64,000 bases of DNA from Dyadobacter luticola. GTDB lineage: Bacteria; Bacteroidota; Bacteroidia; Cytophagales; Spirosomataceae. The notes below the pieces were generated by a model. It saw nothing but the letters and a program-made list of their open reading frames with translations, ran no database searches and was not told the DNA's origin. Position 1 is the first letter of the stretch. The number at the start of each line of letters is the position of its first letter. The translations under genes were made by a program, and so were the position numbers. Of this stretch, positions 36,062-45,263 are shown piece by piece. The DNA lies in assembly GCF_005860805.1 (NCBI RefSeq), contig NZ_VCEJ01000004.1:1736001-1800000 (forward strand), in the 5' to 3' direction.

Positions 36062-36769
36062 TCAAGCCGCTCTCCTCAGCGGCTGCCCATAAGGGTCTAA
36101 TACTTGTGGCAAGTTAGTATCTATCTGGTTACTGTAAACTCCATCAATAACCCGATAAGCCGAAAGCTTGTCATCAGGATACTGGAAATAGGTCAAATCC
36201 ATAATCTCCTTTTCGTCTAGGCTTGGAATCATCCAGGATAGCGCTGCGTCACCTTTCAGTATCAATGGTTGTCGCTTACCATCATTATGTATCGCGCCAA
36301 TCATCGGGCTCGCATCCTGCGTGACAATGGCAAAAGTGTTCATCCCCTTCCAGGTTGAATATATTGCCCCCATTGCGAAAAACTTCTTTTCCAATGGCTT
36401 GATATACCAAGATTCATAACTCTTCTTATTGTTCAAATCTGGATAGTGAGGCTCAAAAAATCCTGTGCAAAGAACCAGGCAGCGATTATGCTTGGCATAC
36501 TTCCACCACATTTTGTCCCGGTTAAATAGGTCGTAATTCGTTGCATTCAGGGTGTTGAACCGGAAAGCCTTTTCGTCGGTAACATTTGGTGGCACTAGCC
36601 GCCACCTGTATAAGTCAAGTGACCTGGGCGTAGTCATCACAGGCAAAAATGGCTTTTCAAAGCCATTGAAGTCATATCTCTTTTTGAATTGTTCGAGCTT
36701 GTCAACAGGAAGTTTGAATTCTGCTTTCAAAGTCTCAACATCACTTTCATTCGACACGTGATAGCACAT
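36062..36769 (-). CDS. SOS response-associated peptidase (SRAP, YedK/HMCES family)
   Basis: 235 residues from the ATG at 36769. This start is decided by biology: SRAP proteins need Cys at position 2, and the sequence begins 'MCYHVSNESD'. Other family features are 'RPLDLYRW'-like 'RSLDLYRWRLVPPNVTDEKA' (the WGL/R pocket), 'NATNYDLF' (Asn of the active site), 'RCLVLCTGFFEPHY' (catalytic Glu) and 'MIGAIHNDGKRQPLIL' (active-site His). SRAP proteins form a thiazolidine crosslink with abasic sites in single-stranded DNA and protect them during replication. It is divergent from umuDC with a possible shared operator between them, fitting DNA-damage control. Confidence 0.95.
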   Translation of the reverse strand: MCYHVSNESDVETLKAEFKLPVDKLEQFKKRYDFNGFEKPFLPVMTTPRSLDLYRWRLVPPNVTDEKAFRFNTLNATNYDLFNRDKMWWKYAKHNRCLVLCTGFFEPHYPDLNNKKSYESWYIKPLEKKFFAMGAIYSTWKGMNTFAIVTQDASPMIGAIHNDGKRQPLILKGDAALSWMIPSLDEKEIMDLTYFQYPDDKLSAYRVIDGVYSNQIDTNLPQVLDPYGQPLRRAA

Positions 36770-36861
36770 AACCTGGATTTTAAGTCTGATATGAAGAGTA
36801 AACAATCACAACACTTTAAAGATTTTCAAAGATAATATAAATCGGATAAAATCCATAATAC

Positions 36862-36874
36862 TGGAAATATTCCA
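36862..36874. promoter_or_regulatory. Candidate SOS operator between SRAP and umuDC
   Basis: Inverted repeat TGGAA-ATA-TTCCA, centred in the 162-base gap between two divergent SOS-type genes. Its position 58-70 bases before the umuD start would suit repression of both. No LexA consensus for this lineage is known to me, so it is only a candidate. Confidence 0.35.
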
Positions 36875-36931
36875 TTACAAACTCTTGATTTCTACCTTGG
36901 CCTGTGCAACCTTTGTAAAAAGTGAAAGGTG

Positions 36932-37372
36932 ATGGGGGAGATTTACGCGGGTCAATCATTACGTATTTATCGGCAGGCCGCAAGCGGAAACTGGCTTACG
37001 GCACTGATTCCAGCAATCAGTGCCGGTTTCCCTTCGCCTGCGGCCGACTTCATCGACCTGGAAATTGACTTGCAAAAAGAGATTGTCAAAAATCCGGCAA
37101 GCACATTTTACGGGCGGGTGAAAGGCACTAGCATGAGTGACGTACATATTGATGACGGCGATATACTGGTCATCGACAAAAGCCTTCCGTGCAGAGACAA
37201 TTGTATCGCGGTATGTTTTTTAAATGGCGACTTTCTGGTAAAACGGGTGCGCTACGATGAGGGTGGCTGCTGGCTAATAGCCGAAAATGATCTGTATGCG
37301 CCGATATGGGTCGCTGCCGACACCGAGTTTCTGGTTTGGGGAGTTGTCACAAATGTTATTAAATTCTTTTGA
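36932..37372 (+). CDS. umuD: UmuD-like S24 self-cleaving SOS protein
   Basis: 146 residues from the ATG at 36932 (a GTG three bases earlier is in frame). It contains the self-cleavage site Ala31-Gly32 in 'ISAGFPSPAADF', the catalytic Ser67 in 'VKGTSMSDVHIDDGDIL' and the catalytic Lys104 in 'NGDFLVKRVRYD'. RecA filament on damaged DNA stimulates cleavage, and the shortened UmuD' then joins UmuC to form translesion polymerase V. umuC follows one base after the stop, and the divergent SRAP gene completes a damage-response pair. Confidence 0.94.
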   Translation: MGEIYAGQSLRIYRQAASGNWLTALIPAISAGFPSPAADFIDLEIDLQKEIVKNPASTFYGRVKGTSMSDVHIDDGDILVIDKSLPCRDNCIAVCFLNGDFLVKRVRYDEGGCWLIAENDLYAPIWVAADTEFLVWGVVTNVIKFF

Positions 37373-37373
37373 T

Positions 37374-38636
37374 ATGTTCGCTCTGGTCGATTGTAACAAC
37401 TTTTATGCAAGCTGCGAGCGAATGTTCCGGCCGGAATTGAACGGCAAACCAGTGGTAGTACTCAGTAACAACGACGGCTGCGTTATTGCCAGATCAAATG
37501 AGGCAAAGGCATTGGGAATTACCATGGGCGCTCCGGCATTCTTATTCGAAAAGAAATTTAAGGAACAACAGATTTATGTTTTTTCGAGCAACTACGCCCT
37601 ATACGGAGATATGAGCAACCGGGTGATGACCTTGCTGGGCCGTTACACTCCTGCAATGGAAATTTATAGCATTGACGAGGCATTCCTCCGGTTTGATGGT
37701 CACAAGCACATGGACCTTCGAAAAGTTGGAGAGGAAATGAGAAAGACTGTCACGCAAAGCACCGGAATTCCGATCAGCGTAGGAATGGCACCTACAAAAG
37801 CATTAGCGAAGATTGCAAACAAAATTGCCAAAAAATTTGCCGACAAAACGGGCGGGGTCCATATCATTGATACACAAGACAAACTACTGAAAGCAATCAG
37901 CTTTTTTCGCATTGGCGATGTCTGGGGGATTGGGCGTGCACACGAGAAAAGGTTGAAAGCACTTGGTGTCGAAACAGTGCTGGATTTTACACTGCTGCCT
38001 GAGGAATGGGTTAGAAAAAACATGAGCATTGTAGGACTGAGACTTCAACAAGAACTGGCGGGACAAAAAACGCTGGATCTTGAACCACCTCAATTGAAAA
38101 AGAATATTGCTGTAACCCGCTCATTTAATCAAAATTTTACGGCGTTTGAAGATGTAAAGGAACGGGTCGTCACTTTCGCCGCCATTTGCAGCGAGCGCCT
38201 TCGCGAGCAGGATAGTTGCTGTAATGTTCTGCAATTATTCGTTCATACCAACACTTTCCGGCCAGATCAGCCGCAGTACAACAAGTCCATCACCATTGAC
38301 CTGCCATTCCCGACCAATTCAGCCATTGAGCTCGCTCACTTTGCGTTGAATGCACTTAAAAAAATATTCAAGGACGGCTATGGTTATAAAAAGGCGGGGG
38401 TGATTGTGATGGAGCTTACGCCTGCCAAAGCCAAGCAACAACAGATTTTCGAAAACACGGATCCTCGTCACGGTCATTTAATGGCAGTCGTTGACAAGCT
38501 TAACAAAGCTATGGGGCAAAATAAGGTATTGCTCGCAAGTCAGGATCTGAATACCCGCTGGAAAATGAAGCAAGATAAACTCTCACCCCGGTATAGCACA
38601 CGGATTGATGAAATCATAACGGTTCATGCTAAATGA
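37374..38636 (+). CDS. umuC: UmuC-like Y-family translesion DNA polymerase subunit
   Basis: 420 residues from the ATG at 37374, directly after the umuD stop. Y-family features: 'FALVDCNNFYASCERMFRPE' (first catalytic Asp), 'VVLSNNDGCVIARSNEAKAL', 'MEIYSIDEAFLRFDG' (second acidic pair), 'ISVGMAPTKALAKIANKIAK', and the HhH-type 'IGDVWGIGRAHEKRLKALG'. The C-terminal region 'YNKSITIDLPFPTNSAIELA' and 'RHGHLMAVVDKLNKAMGQNK' matches UmuC. With UmuD' it makes an error-prone polymerase that copies damaged template. Its length is the usual one, and no defect is seen. Confidence 0.96.
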   Translation: MFALVDCNNFYASCERMFRPELNGKPVVVLSNNDGCVIARSNEAKALGITMGAPAFLFEKKFKEQQIYVFSSNYALYGDMSNRVMTLLGRYTPAMEIYSIDEAFLRFDGHKHMDLRKVGEEMRKTVTQSTGIPISVGMAPTKALAKIANKIAKKFADKTGGVHIIDTQDKLLKAISFFRIGDVWGIGRAHEKRLKALGVETVLDFTLLPEEWVRKNMSIVGLRLQQELAGQKTLDLEPPQLKKNIAVTRSFNQNFTAFEDVKERVVTFAAICSERLREQDSCCNVLQLFVHTNTFRPDQPQYNKSITIDLPFPTNSAIELAHFALNALKKIFKDGYGYKKAGVIVMELTPAKAKQQQIFENTDPRHGHLMAVVDKLNKAMGQNKVLLASQDLNTRWKMKQDKLSPRYSTRIDEIITVHAK

Positions 38637-38659
38637 CTCTTGACTTTCAAATTGGAATA

Positions 38660-39844
38660 TCACAATTCTTTTATTTGCTCTACCAGCCTATCAATGACGT
38701 CCAGTAATAATTGTTTGTCCCGCTCCTCTGCCGAATAGCTTTTCACCCTTAGACTACTATGAGAAATATCAGAGCGATGCGGCGTGGACAGATGAGGGGC
38801 TACAGACTGAAAAATTGCTGACAATGAACGCGCTGATATAATATTTGAGAGGTCGGCGGCTTTGAAAAAAAGAGACAGCTGATCGACGGTAAGATTGCAA
38901 AGAACCTTATCTGAGGTCTTTCTCTCATACCGCTTGCCTGTTTTCGGTGCTTTCTCGCCAAGCTCACTCAACGTGGCATTGCTTGCTTTCAACTGAAAAT
39001 CGATCTCTTGAATAAACCAAGTATTGATCGTCAGACTTAGGTCGTCGAAGTGATTGTCAAAAGCAATGTTCTTCATAACGGGAATTTGATTGAAGGTTTT
39101 CTGTAAATAGGTAAGACTTTGCGATACTTGCGGGTGATTACCGGATACCTTCAGCGCATCAGGGAACTTCGATGTTAAATACTTTATAAATAGTGGAGAA
39201 TTAAAATTTCGTTCGATCATAATCACTTCCAAGCGGTCGAAGGCTCCGGTCATCTTCTTAGAGTCGCCTGAAGAAGTGATTGCTTGATTTACACTAGCCC
39301 AATACTCAAGCTTGCGCAGGGTAATCTCACCGCCTCGTTCGTCGAGGAAAACATCGTCGAATGCTCCAATCACCAGTTCTGACAATTCAGGATTACTCTG
39401 CATGATGTCGCTGTTTCTGAGCTTGTGTAGGTCATGAGCATGAGGATTGATACAGGCCTTATTCAACGACATATCCCGATCGACCAGATTTGTGTAACGC
39501 TTTACTATAAACGCGGATACTTCATTAAGACAGGACAGGATACTTCCCAGTGCAAGTCGAAAATTATCAGCGCTGGTCGGAATTTGATTTAGATAGTTGC
39601 TGGCAGTCTCCATTAAACCGGCTGCGGCGGAAAGATGATGGTTAACCAAATTTTTGATTTGTCGATTCTTCCGCTCTTGAAATACGAATTGCTTGAATAA
39701 GAGAATAAGCCTTTTTTCTTCCTTTGCGGCTTTGTCCATGATCGCGGTGGATCGATCGTTGTCCAAATTTTCTGGATTGATTTTTCGCGGATCAAGTTCG
39801 TTGACCATCTGGTCTAGCCATTCCAAAGCATACTCATGTCCCAT
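38660..39844 (-). CDS. Unknown protein, RteC-like C-terminal pattern
   Basis: 394 residues, cytoplasmic and helical. The C-terminal 90 residues have 'LTVDQLSLFFKAADLSNIIS', 'ARSLSAIFQSVAPHLSTPHR' and 'SLRVKSYSAEERDKQLLLDV', a pattern I associate with Bacteroidetes proteins of mobile elements such as RteC, but I am not sure of the family. The gene ends 24 bases from the convergent umuC stop. Role unknown; possibly regulation of an integrated element. Confidence 0.6.
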   Translation of the reverse strand: MGHEYALEWLDQMVNELDPRKINPENLDNDRSTAIMDKAAKEEKRLILLFKQFVFQERKNRQIKNLVNHHLSAAAGLMETASNYLNQIPTSADNFRLALGSILSCLNEVSAFIVKRYTNLVDRDMSLNKACINPHAHDLHKLRNSDIMQSNPELSELVIGAFDDVFLDERGGEITLRKLEYWASVNQAITSSGDSKKMTGAFDRLEVIMIERNFNSPLFIKYLTSKFPDALKVSGNHPQVSQSLTYLQKTFNQIPVMKNIAFDNHFDDLSLTINTWFIQEIDFQLKASNATLSELGEKAPKTGKRYERKTSDKVLCNLTVDQLSLFFKAADLSNIISARSLSAIFQSVAPHLSTPHRSDISHSSLRVKSYSAEERDKQLLLDVIDRLVEQIKEL

Positions 39845-40014
39845 ACGATAATTGTTTATTAAACTTCACATCACCACTGAATGCCTGGGACAAAACTCAG
39901 TGATTACGGTCATGAAAAAAATACTGGAAAACAACTATTTGAGCCTTGACAACCTACGCAAAAAGGCGCAAAATGACTACGCAAAAACACGTATATGGCC
40001 TTTGATTACGCCTA

Positions 40015-40569
40015 TTAGCCATTTTCCCAAATTTCCAGGCGATTCAGTAACTCCACCCGATTTGAGACACCAAGCTTTTCAAAAACATTCTGAATGTGCT
40101 TGCTAACCGTCCTTTCTGAAATAAAAAGCTCGTCCGCAATCAGCTTATAAGACTTACCGCTACGAACCTGACGGACAATATCCTTTTCGCGGGCGGTCAG
40201 TCCCACAGTACCAAGATTGATTTCAAAGCGTTGGGACGGAGAAATGCCGGTTGCCTCCAATTGCGTGATCATTTGTTCAATAAGATCTAGCTTTGACATC
40301 GACCCGTTGCCATTGGCACTGGTCAATTGTAACAGTTTATCATATTCTTGTCGACTTTCGCGGATTGAGCGCCGAATAAACAAAATCGTTATTACTATAA
40401 AACCAACATTCGTGAGAAGGGCTTCCGGGACTTGATGGATTCTAAAAAAAGCAAAGAATGGAAGCGAAGCCCAAGGAACGACCGCAAGGTATACAGCCGT
40501 CACCTCAAAGAATTTTCGATCTTGGATACGGATATAAGTGCCGTAGGCTGGCGGCTTTTCTTTCCACAT
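40015..40569 (-). CDS. Membrane-anchored LuxR-type transcription regulator
   Basis: 184 residues from the ATG at 40569. Two hydrophobic helices occupy about 25-65 ('FFEVTAVYLAVVPWASLPFF', 'ALLTNVGFIVITILFI'), followed by a charged linker and a C-terminal LuxR helix-turn-helix: 'LTAREKDIVRQVRSGKSYKL', 'IADELFISERTVSKHIQNVF' and 'EKLGVSNRVELLNRL'. There is no receiver domain, so it is a one-component membrane-tethered regulator, or the C-terminal part of a larger one whose N-terminus has been lost. Targets unknown. Confidence 0.8.
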   Translation of the reverse strand: MWKEKPPAYGTYIRIQDRKFFEVTAVYLAVVPWASLPFFAFFRIHQVPEALLTNVGFIVITILFIRRSIRESRQEYDKLLQLTSANGNGSMSKLDLIEQMITQLEATGISPSQRFEINLGTVGLTAREKDIVRQVRSGKSYKLIADELFISERTVSKHIQNVFEKLGVSNRVELLNRLEIWENG

Positions 40570-40888
40570 ACTCTGCAATAGAAAAAGCCGCCATTATGCC
40601 GTAAGCTTTTGGAGGCTTCTCATAATCTAAGGGAATAGGGCCACTTATTTAGCTGCTCTTTTGCCGAGTTTGTTTGTCATACACTTATCGACGACTTAAC
40701 TAACACGTCTTTTAGCTTCACATGCCATCTTCAATTTCTAATCTAGGATTTTACCAAAGCTAAGCTTGCATTTTTCCCTGTATTTCACAACAACATTGCA
40801 AGCACCGAATACCACAATATTGACTTTTTAAATCTTGTCAGGGTTGTGGCTAATTGGTGAATTTAGTACCGACAGAATCGATTTTTGA
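40570..40888. other. Non-coding stretch
   Basis: About 320 bases between two minus-strand genes with no open frame, hairpin or repeat that I can support. Confidence 0.35.
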
Positions 40889-41803
40889 TTAAGATTTCAA
40901 AGCCTGCTTAACCAAACTCATAATATATTCAAGATTTGCACTGTCATTTACTCTTATCTCATAATCCCCATTTCCCCAGTGCCCGATTTTGGAAACATCC
41001 CTCGATAAATTCTTTGGATCATCCAAACTTCCAATTTTCAAGTTAATCCACCATTTCAAACTTGTCTTCAGCACAAGCACGTCCGCAAAAACTTTCCCTT
41101 TCATCGTAAATCCGATCACCATCTTTTGTGGCTTAATTTCGATGTCCGGTCCTAGGTTAAGAATCGCATTCTTAAATGTCTCATACACTTCGACCGTCTC
41201 GTCGCTCTTGCCTGACAAATGATCCTCTTCCGAATACGGTTTAATTTCTTTTGCAAGTTTACCGATCTCCGTGTCATCACTCTTTTGCATTTGCTTAATG
41301 CTCGGCGCCGACTTGGACTTTTTGATCTGATCGATCGTAAGCAGACCATTCTCAAACTGCTTGATCTCCCAAAGCTCAATCCCCAGATCTTTGAAATTAG
41401 TCGACTGTCTTTGAAAGTCTGTAAATGAAGGAGAAACAAATATTATACGGCTTTGCGACCAGTCTATATCCGTTCGTTTGAGGCTTTCTCCATACGCCTC
41501 GTTATATTCCACAATGAAGTCTGCGCGGTAATCTAGCATGAGATTAAGATAGGAAACGCCCTGGTCTACGACGCTATAATTTTGACTACGCTTGTATTCG
41601 ATGATCACAAACGAATTACTTTCAGGATCGAATGCCAGGGTATCAATGCGGAATTGTTTGATTGTAAACTCCGACCTGACCAGTTTCAGAGAAGTAAGAA
41701 CTCCCAGATTCTTCTCAAAAAGGTCTTGAATCTCCTTTTCAAGTTTAAAGGGATTTTCGTTAAGTGTGGCGAGGATGGTTTGGTTGGTCGTGAAGATTTG
41801 CAT
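40889..41803 (-). CDS. PD-(D/E)XK nuclease-like protein with C-terminal DUF5655
   Basis: 304 residues. The N-terminal domain has the nuclease fold signature of the NucS/DUF91-like group: 'FRIDTLAFDPESNSFVIIEY' then KR, giving D...ExK, followed by 'DQGVSYLNLMLDYRADFIVE'. The C-terminal 100 residues are DUF5655: 'KMVIGFTMKGKVFADVLVLK', 'LDDPKNLSRDVSKIGHWGNG' and 'DYEIRV'. Such proteins are frequent in accessory regions and are often linked with nucleic-acid defence, though the function of DUF5655 is not settled. It lies on the same strand as, and about 700 bases from, the restriction operon. Confidence 0.85.
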   Translation of the reverse strand: MQIFTTNQTILATLNENPFKLEKEIQDLFEKNLGVLTSLKLVRSEFTIKQFRIDTLAFDPESNSFVIIEYKRSQNYSVVDQGVSYLNLMLDYRADFIVEYNEAYGESLKRTDIDWSQSRIIFVSPSFTDFQRQSTNFKDLGIELWEIKQFENGLLTIDQIKKSKSAPSIKQMQKSDDTEIGKLAKEIKPYSEEDHLSGKSDETVEVYETFKNAILNLGPDIEIKPQKMVIGFTMKGKVFADVLVLKTSLKWWINLKIGSLDDPKNLSRDVSKIGHWGNGDYEIRVNDSANLEYIMSLVKQALKS

Positions 41804-41854
41804 GCAAGCGTTTTCTATGATTCACTATATAAGTCACTTCCGGACTCAATATAT

Positions 41855-42181
41855 CTAGGAACAAAAAGGACTGTCGCCAAAAGCCCTTTCAAGCCTAAAC
41901 TTTGCCAGCATCTTCTGGCATCCCTCCACGAGTAAATTCACATCAAAAAGCGCGGACTTTTCGGCCGTATCAAACGGTACATCCGAATGATAAAGCGCCA
42001 GATCATGCACCATTTTAAGCGAATGAGCCAGCTCTTTGCAGCCCTGACATTCGATGAGGTACCAAAACTCGGCTTGCGAATCTGTCAGCGGAGTGCTGGC
42101 ATTTGATGCGTGACGTGCATCGGCCGCGGGGTTAGCTGAATGTACATTTGAGCTAACACCTGAACCATCCAAAGTTTGCAT
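41855..42181 (-). CDS. Small unknown helical protein
   Basis: 108 residues with a disordered Ser/Ala/Asn-rich N-terminal third and a helical rest: 'TDSQAEFWYLIECQGCKELA', 'HSLKMVHDLALYHSDVPFDT'. It has a CxxC in 'ECQGCKE'. It overlaps another, less plausible minus-strand frame (42085-42318). Family unknown; accepted because of its ordered helical composition and fit in the same-strand series. Confidence 0.45.
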   Translation of the reverse strand: MQTLDGSGVSSNVHSANPAADARHASNASTPLTDSQAEFWYLIECQGCKELAHSLKMVHDLALYHSDVPFDTAEKSALFDVNLLVEGCQKMLAKFRLERAFGDSPFCS

Positions 42182-42486
42182 GAAAAATGGTTAAGTGTGA
42201 TTAGATAAGGAGAGGTCACCGCAAACTTTGTCAAAGAGCCAACTTTGATAGGCTTCGGGACTTGCACCCGTATGTCTCTCCAAGACCATTTTTTCCCGGT
42301 TACTATTAACTGTTCCATACTTAATCAAAAACGTTTGCGGGGCAAATATATGGAAAGATTTGGATGGGCAGCCAGAGCGTTTAAGCCGACGGTATTCGAC
42401 TTCTTTTTAACAGGGTGGGGGCTGTCGTACTTAAAGAAGTGAATAATTGTAGAAAGCCAGATCAAAAATAGTTTGGCAATAAGACT

Positions 42487-43518
42487 TTAGGCTTGTTGAA
42501 TCGCCTGTAAGTAGGGCATTTTTAGGAAGTTCACATCTCCATATTTGTTTCTTTTCAAGATATCAATATAGTCTTCGTGTGTCTTACCTTGGCTCGTTTC
42601 GTAAATATACTGTTCCTCATAATGCATTCTCATTTCATCCGAGCAACATTCCGCTTGGTAGTTTTCCTTGATTCCAAATATTCTGTCCCAGGTTTGCACT
42701 TGTTCATCGTAACCTGGGCATTGCAATTCTATTTTGATATTTATTGGCTCCAAATCGGTCACGCTAACGAAATTGACAAATTTGATAGCAACTTCGATAT
42801 CCGGTTTCGCCGAGCTAAAAGGATAAAAGGCCTTTACCCTTGTATTTGTTTCATTTGCCCTTCCTTTATTCTCTGTCAAACAAAGTGTATCCTTACCGAG
42901 TTTGTACTTTCCGTTACAATATTCGCATATCGGAATTAAATTCTTGAAATTCAGAGAGGTAAACGGATATATACTCTTAGGTAGGTAATGATCTAGTGCA
43001 CCTCTATGAGAGTGAAATTTGGTTAGCACTGGCCCAGTTCCACAACATTTACAAGTTTTCGATTTCTTGACGATTTTCTTATAATAGATATCCGTCTGCT
43101 CATATGTATTATAAAATGGAGCAAGATCTAGGCACTGATTATAAAGCGCATCACAAAACGTTTTAATTGCCTGACTAAGAGCTTCGTCAATCGACTCAAT
43201 CTGTTTATACTTAATCGGATCCAAATTTCCGTTACATAATTCTCTTATTTTATTATTGTTGTGAACAGCCGTTTTAAGTAATTTTCGTTCCTTCCGACCT
43301 AGACTTTTACAAACACTATAAATCACCCTCAAAGGGTTCAGAAGATAAGCATGATTAACACCATCCACAAAATTTCTGTATTTGGGCAACAGCAAGGCTG
43401 AACTAAATTCATGATCTGCGAATTTAGGAGCGTTCAGTATTATATCAAGCATTACATGATTTACAAATGACTGAACATCCTGAATTCTAGAATAACTATA
43501 TTTATAAGCCTTTAGCAT
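42487..43518 (-). CDS. HNH endonuclease, PtuB-like partner of the adjacent ATPase
   Basis: 343 residues. A zinc-containing HNH domain is clear: 'KTCKCCGTG' (Cys156, Cys158, Cys159), 'GALDHYLPKSIYPFTSLNFK' with Asp176-His177 and Asn190, and 'LIPICEYCNGKYK' (Cys198 and Cys201). The N-terminal 150 residues are helical and unknown. It starts 5 bases after the AAA ATPase stop. ATPase + HNH pairs of this layout are the Septu (PtuA/PtuB) type of phage defence, and similar pairs are known to sit inside type I restriction cassettes. It would be the DNA- or RNA-cutting effector. Confidence 0.87.
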   Translation of the reverse strand: MLKAYKYSYSRIQDVQSFVNHVMLDIILNAPKFADHEFSSALLLPKYRNFVDGVNHAYLLNPLRVIYSVCKSLGRKERKLLKTAVHNNNKIRELCNGNLDPIKYKQIESIDEALSQAIKTFCDALYNQCLDLAPFYNTYEQTDIYYKKIVKKSKTCKCCGTGPVLTKFHSHRGALDHYLPKSIYPFTSLNFKNLIPICEYCNGKYKLGKDTLCLTENKGRANETNTRVKAFYPFSSAKPDIEVAIKFVNFVSVTDLEPINIKIELQCPGYDEQVQTWDRIFGIKENYQAECCSDEMRMHYEEQYIYETSQGKTHEDYIDILKRNKYGDVNFLKMPYLQAIQQA

Positions 43519-43523
43519 TTTGC

Positions 43524-45263
43524 CTATTTCTTTTCAGTGACTTCTTTTATCAATAATAATTTTTCAATTGAGTCGCCAAACTCATTGTTGAGCTCCTCAA
43601 TCAGTTCCTGAGTATCTTCACTTCCGTCAAAACGTTTCTTGAATTCATTGAGCCTGGATATAGCATATTTACCAATGGTTTCTTTATTTTTGAAAATCCT
43701 ATTTGTCAGTAAGTTGACTGATGTTCCATAAGTATCAATCCCTAATTCGCTAGCCTTTAAAGCCGTTGTATTCCCTTTCTTATCTTTCTCAAACAATATA
43801 ACATTATCTGGCAAGCAATCAGATATAATAAATGGTGAATGCGATGTCAGTAAAATATCTTTAAGTAAATGCACATTTGAACCACCGACATCCGATGGAC
43901 TAGGATTGCCAGCAGTTATGCTATCATTTAATATTTTGATGAATTTGGCACGCCAGCTCGGATTAAAGTGCGTCTCCGGCTCATCTAACAGCAACAGTGC
44001 TCGTTTATCTTTTAGCAGCAAACAGATGCCCATCGTATGTATAAACTGGTGCTCACCATCAGAAAAACTTCTTAACAGCAGGTCTTTCTTCTCACCTGTT
44101 TTCTTTAATTCCTTCGTAATGTAAAAATCCAAGAAGTGAAAAACATCTTGTTTCGAGCTGCCAATTGGGAGCTTACCGTCCGTATACACCCCCTTGGAAC
44201 GATATATTTCCAGCTTGGTAGCTTCATCTACAAAATGACTGTTAAGCTCATAAAGCAATCTGAACAACTGAAAACATTTTAACGAATTTTGGAAATGTTT
44301 TCTGAATGCGGCTTTGGTGGCTTCATTTACATAAAAATCCAGCCATAGTGTCTTTGAATTACTATCTTCAAACCAACACGTTGCACATTTCTTCAAACTC
44401 CCAAGTTGATGCTTGTCTATCAGAGTAAGAATTGGGATTCTCTCCTTGTCTTTTGCCTTATATATCCCAAATTCAAATTCATGCAGATTTAGGTTCATCC
44501 TGAAACTTCGTAAACCTAGAATTCCGGTGTTGTCAACTGCCCTAAATGGTGCAAGGGTATCATCACTTTCAAACAACAAGCAGACCAGCAGTACCGCCTG
44601 GCTCATATTGTTGTCTATGTATATTAAGCTATTTTCGGGTTCATCGTATTTCTCGTATTTGTCTCTGGTGGCCTGGTAGTATTCATCCAGGTGTATTAAG
44701 CGACTTTTGACGAAAGGTAGACTTAAAATCTCATTCTCCCCCGATGAATAGCCAACGATTTGATTAGGAAGATACATTTTGTCTTGTGCCTCCAATATTT
44801 TGCCTGAGGCGTTAATTGTCTCTTTCTCTGTATCTTTATTAGGAATAACAATTGAGTCTTCGATATAAGGCGAAGCATACACCTTAATGCCGGGTTCTTC
44901 GCCCTGTTTTTTAGTAATTACTACTTTTTGAAAGATGTCTTGGGTATATGGTTTTTCAGTTAATTGACCAATCAGGTATTCCAATCTAAAAGCGTCAGGA
45001 GTACATTCACTACGTTTAAAATTCGCTGAATCCTTAATGCTTTCCGGTAGATAGCGTGCTACGCAAACTTCCAGATGATAAAATATGTTAGCCAGAGCTT
45101 CAAGTACATTACTTTTACCGCTACCGTTTAAACCAGCAAAGCAGAAAGGACGAAACTGCTCCATGGATTCGGTATCATCCAAAGCATGGAAATTGATTTC
45201 AAATCCTTGCTGTAAGCTTCTGAAACCGGCTTCGTTTTCTATTCTGAGTCTCAATAGTTTCAT
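43524..45263 (-). CDS. AAA ATPase of the restriction-associated/PtuA type
   Basis: 579 residues. ABC/SMC-like ATPase: Walker A 'CFAGLNGSGKSNVLEALANI' at about 41-60, an ABC-signature-like 'LLRSFSDGEHQFIHTMGICL', and Walker B 'ALLLLDEPETHFNPSWRAKF' near 430, then 'ILLTSHSPFIISDCLPDNVI' (switch His). There is no TOPRIM domain at the C-terminus, which separates it from OLD proteins. It matches my memory of 'restriction system-associated AAA family ATPase'. Start and hsdS stop overlap in ATGA, and the HNH gene follows, so it is cotranscribed with the type I system and forms a Septu-like unit with the HNH protein. Confidence 0.88.
   Translation of the reverse strand: MKLLRLRIENEAGFRSLQQGFEINFHALDDTESMEQFRPFCFAGLNGSGKSNVLEALANIFYHLEVCVARYLPESIKDSANFKRSECTPDAFRLEYLIGQLTEKPYTQDIFQKVVITKKQGEEPGIKVYASPYIEDSIVIPNKDTEKETINASGKILEAQDKMYLPNQIVGYSSGENEILSLPFVKSRLIHLDEYYQATRDKYEKYDEPENSLIYIDNNMSQAVLLVCLLFESDDTLAPFRAVDNTGILGLRSFRMNLNLHEFEFGIYKAKDKERIPILTLIDKHQLGSLKKCATCWFEDSNSKTLWLDFYVNEATKAAFRKHFQNSLKCFQLFRLLYELNSHFVDEATKLEIYRSKGVYTDGKLPIGSSKQDVFHFLDFYITKELKKTGEKKDLLLRSFSDGEHQFIHTMGICLLLKDKRALLLLDEPETHFNPSWRAKFIKILNDSITAGNPSPSDVGGSNVHLLKDILLTSHSPFIISDCLPDNVILFEKDKKGNTTALKASELGIDTYGTSVNLLTNRIFKNKETIGKYAISRLNEFKKRFDGSEDTQELIEELNNEFGDSIEKLLLIKEVTEKK

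Noticed and set aside
39852..40106. 84-codon plus-strand frame
   Set aside because: Its second half is antisense to the LuxR-type gene and the first half has no features.
42085..42318. 77-codon minus-strand frame overlapping the small helical protein
   Set aside because: Random-looking composition; the frame at 41855-42181 is more plausible.
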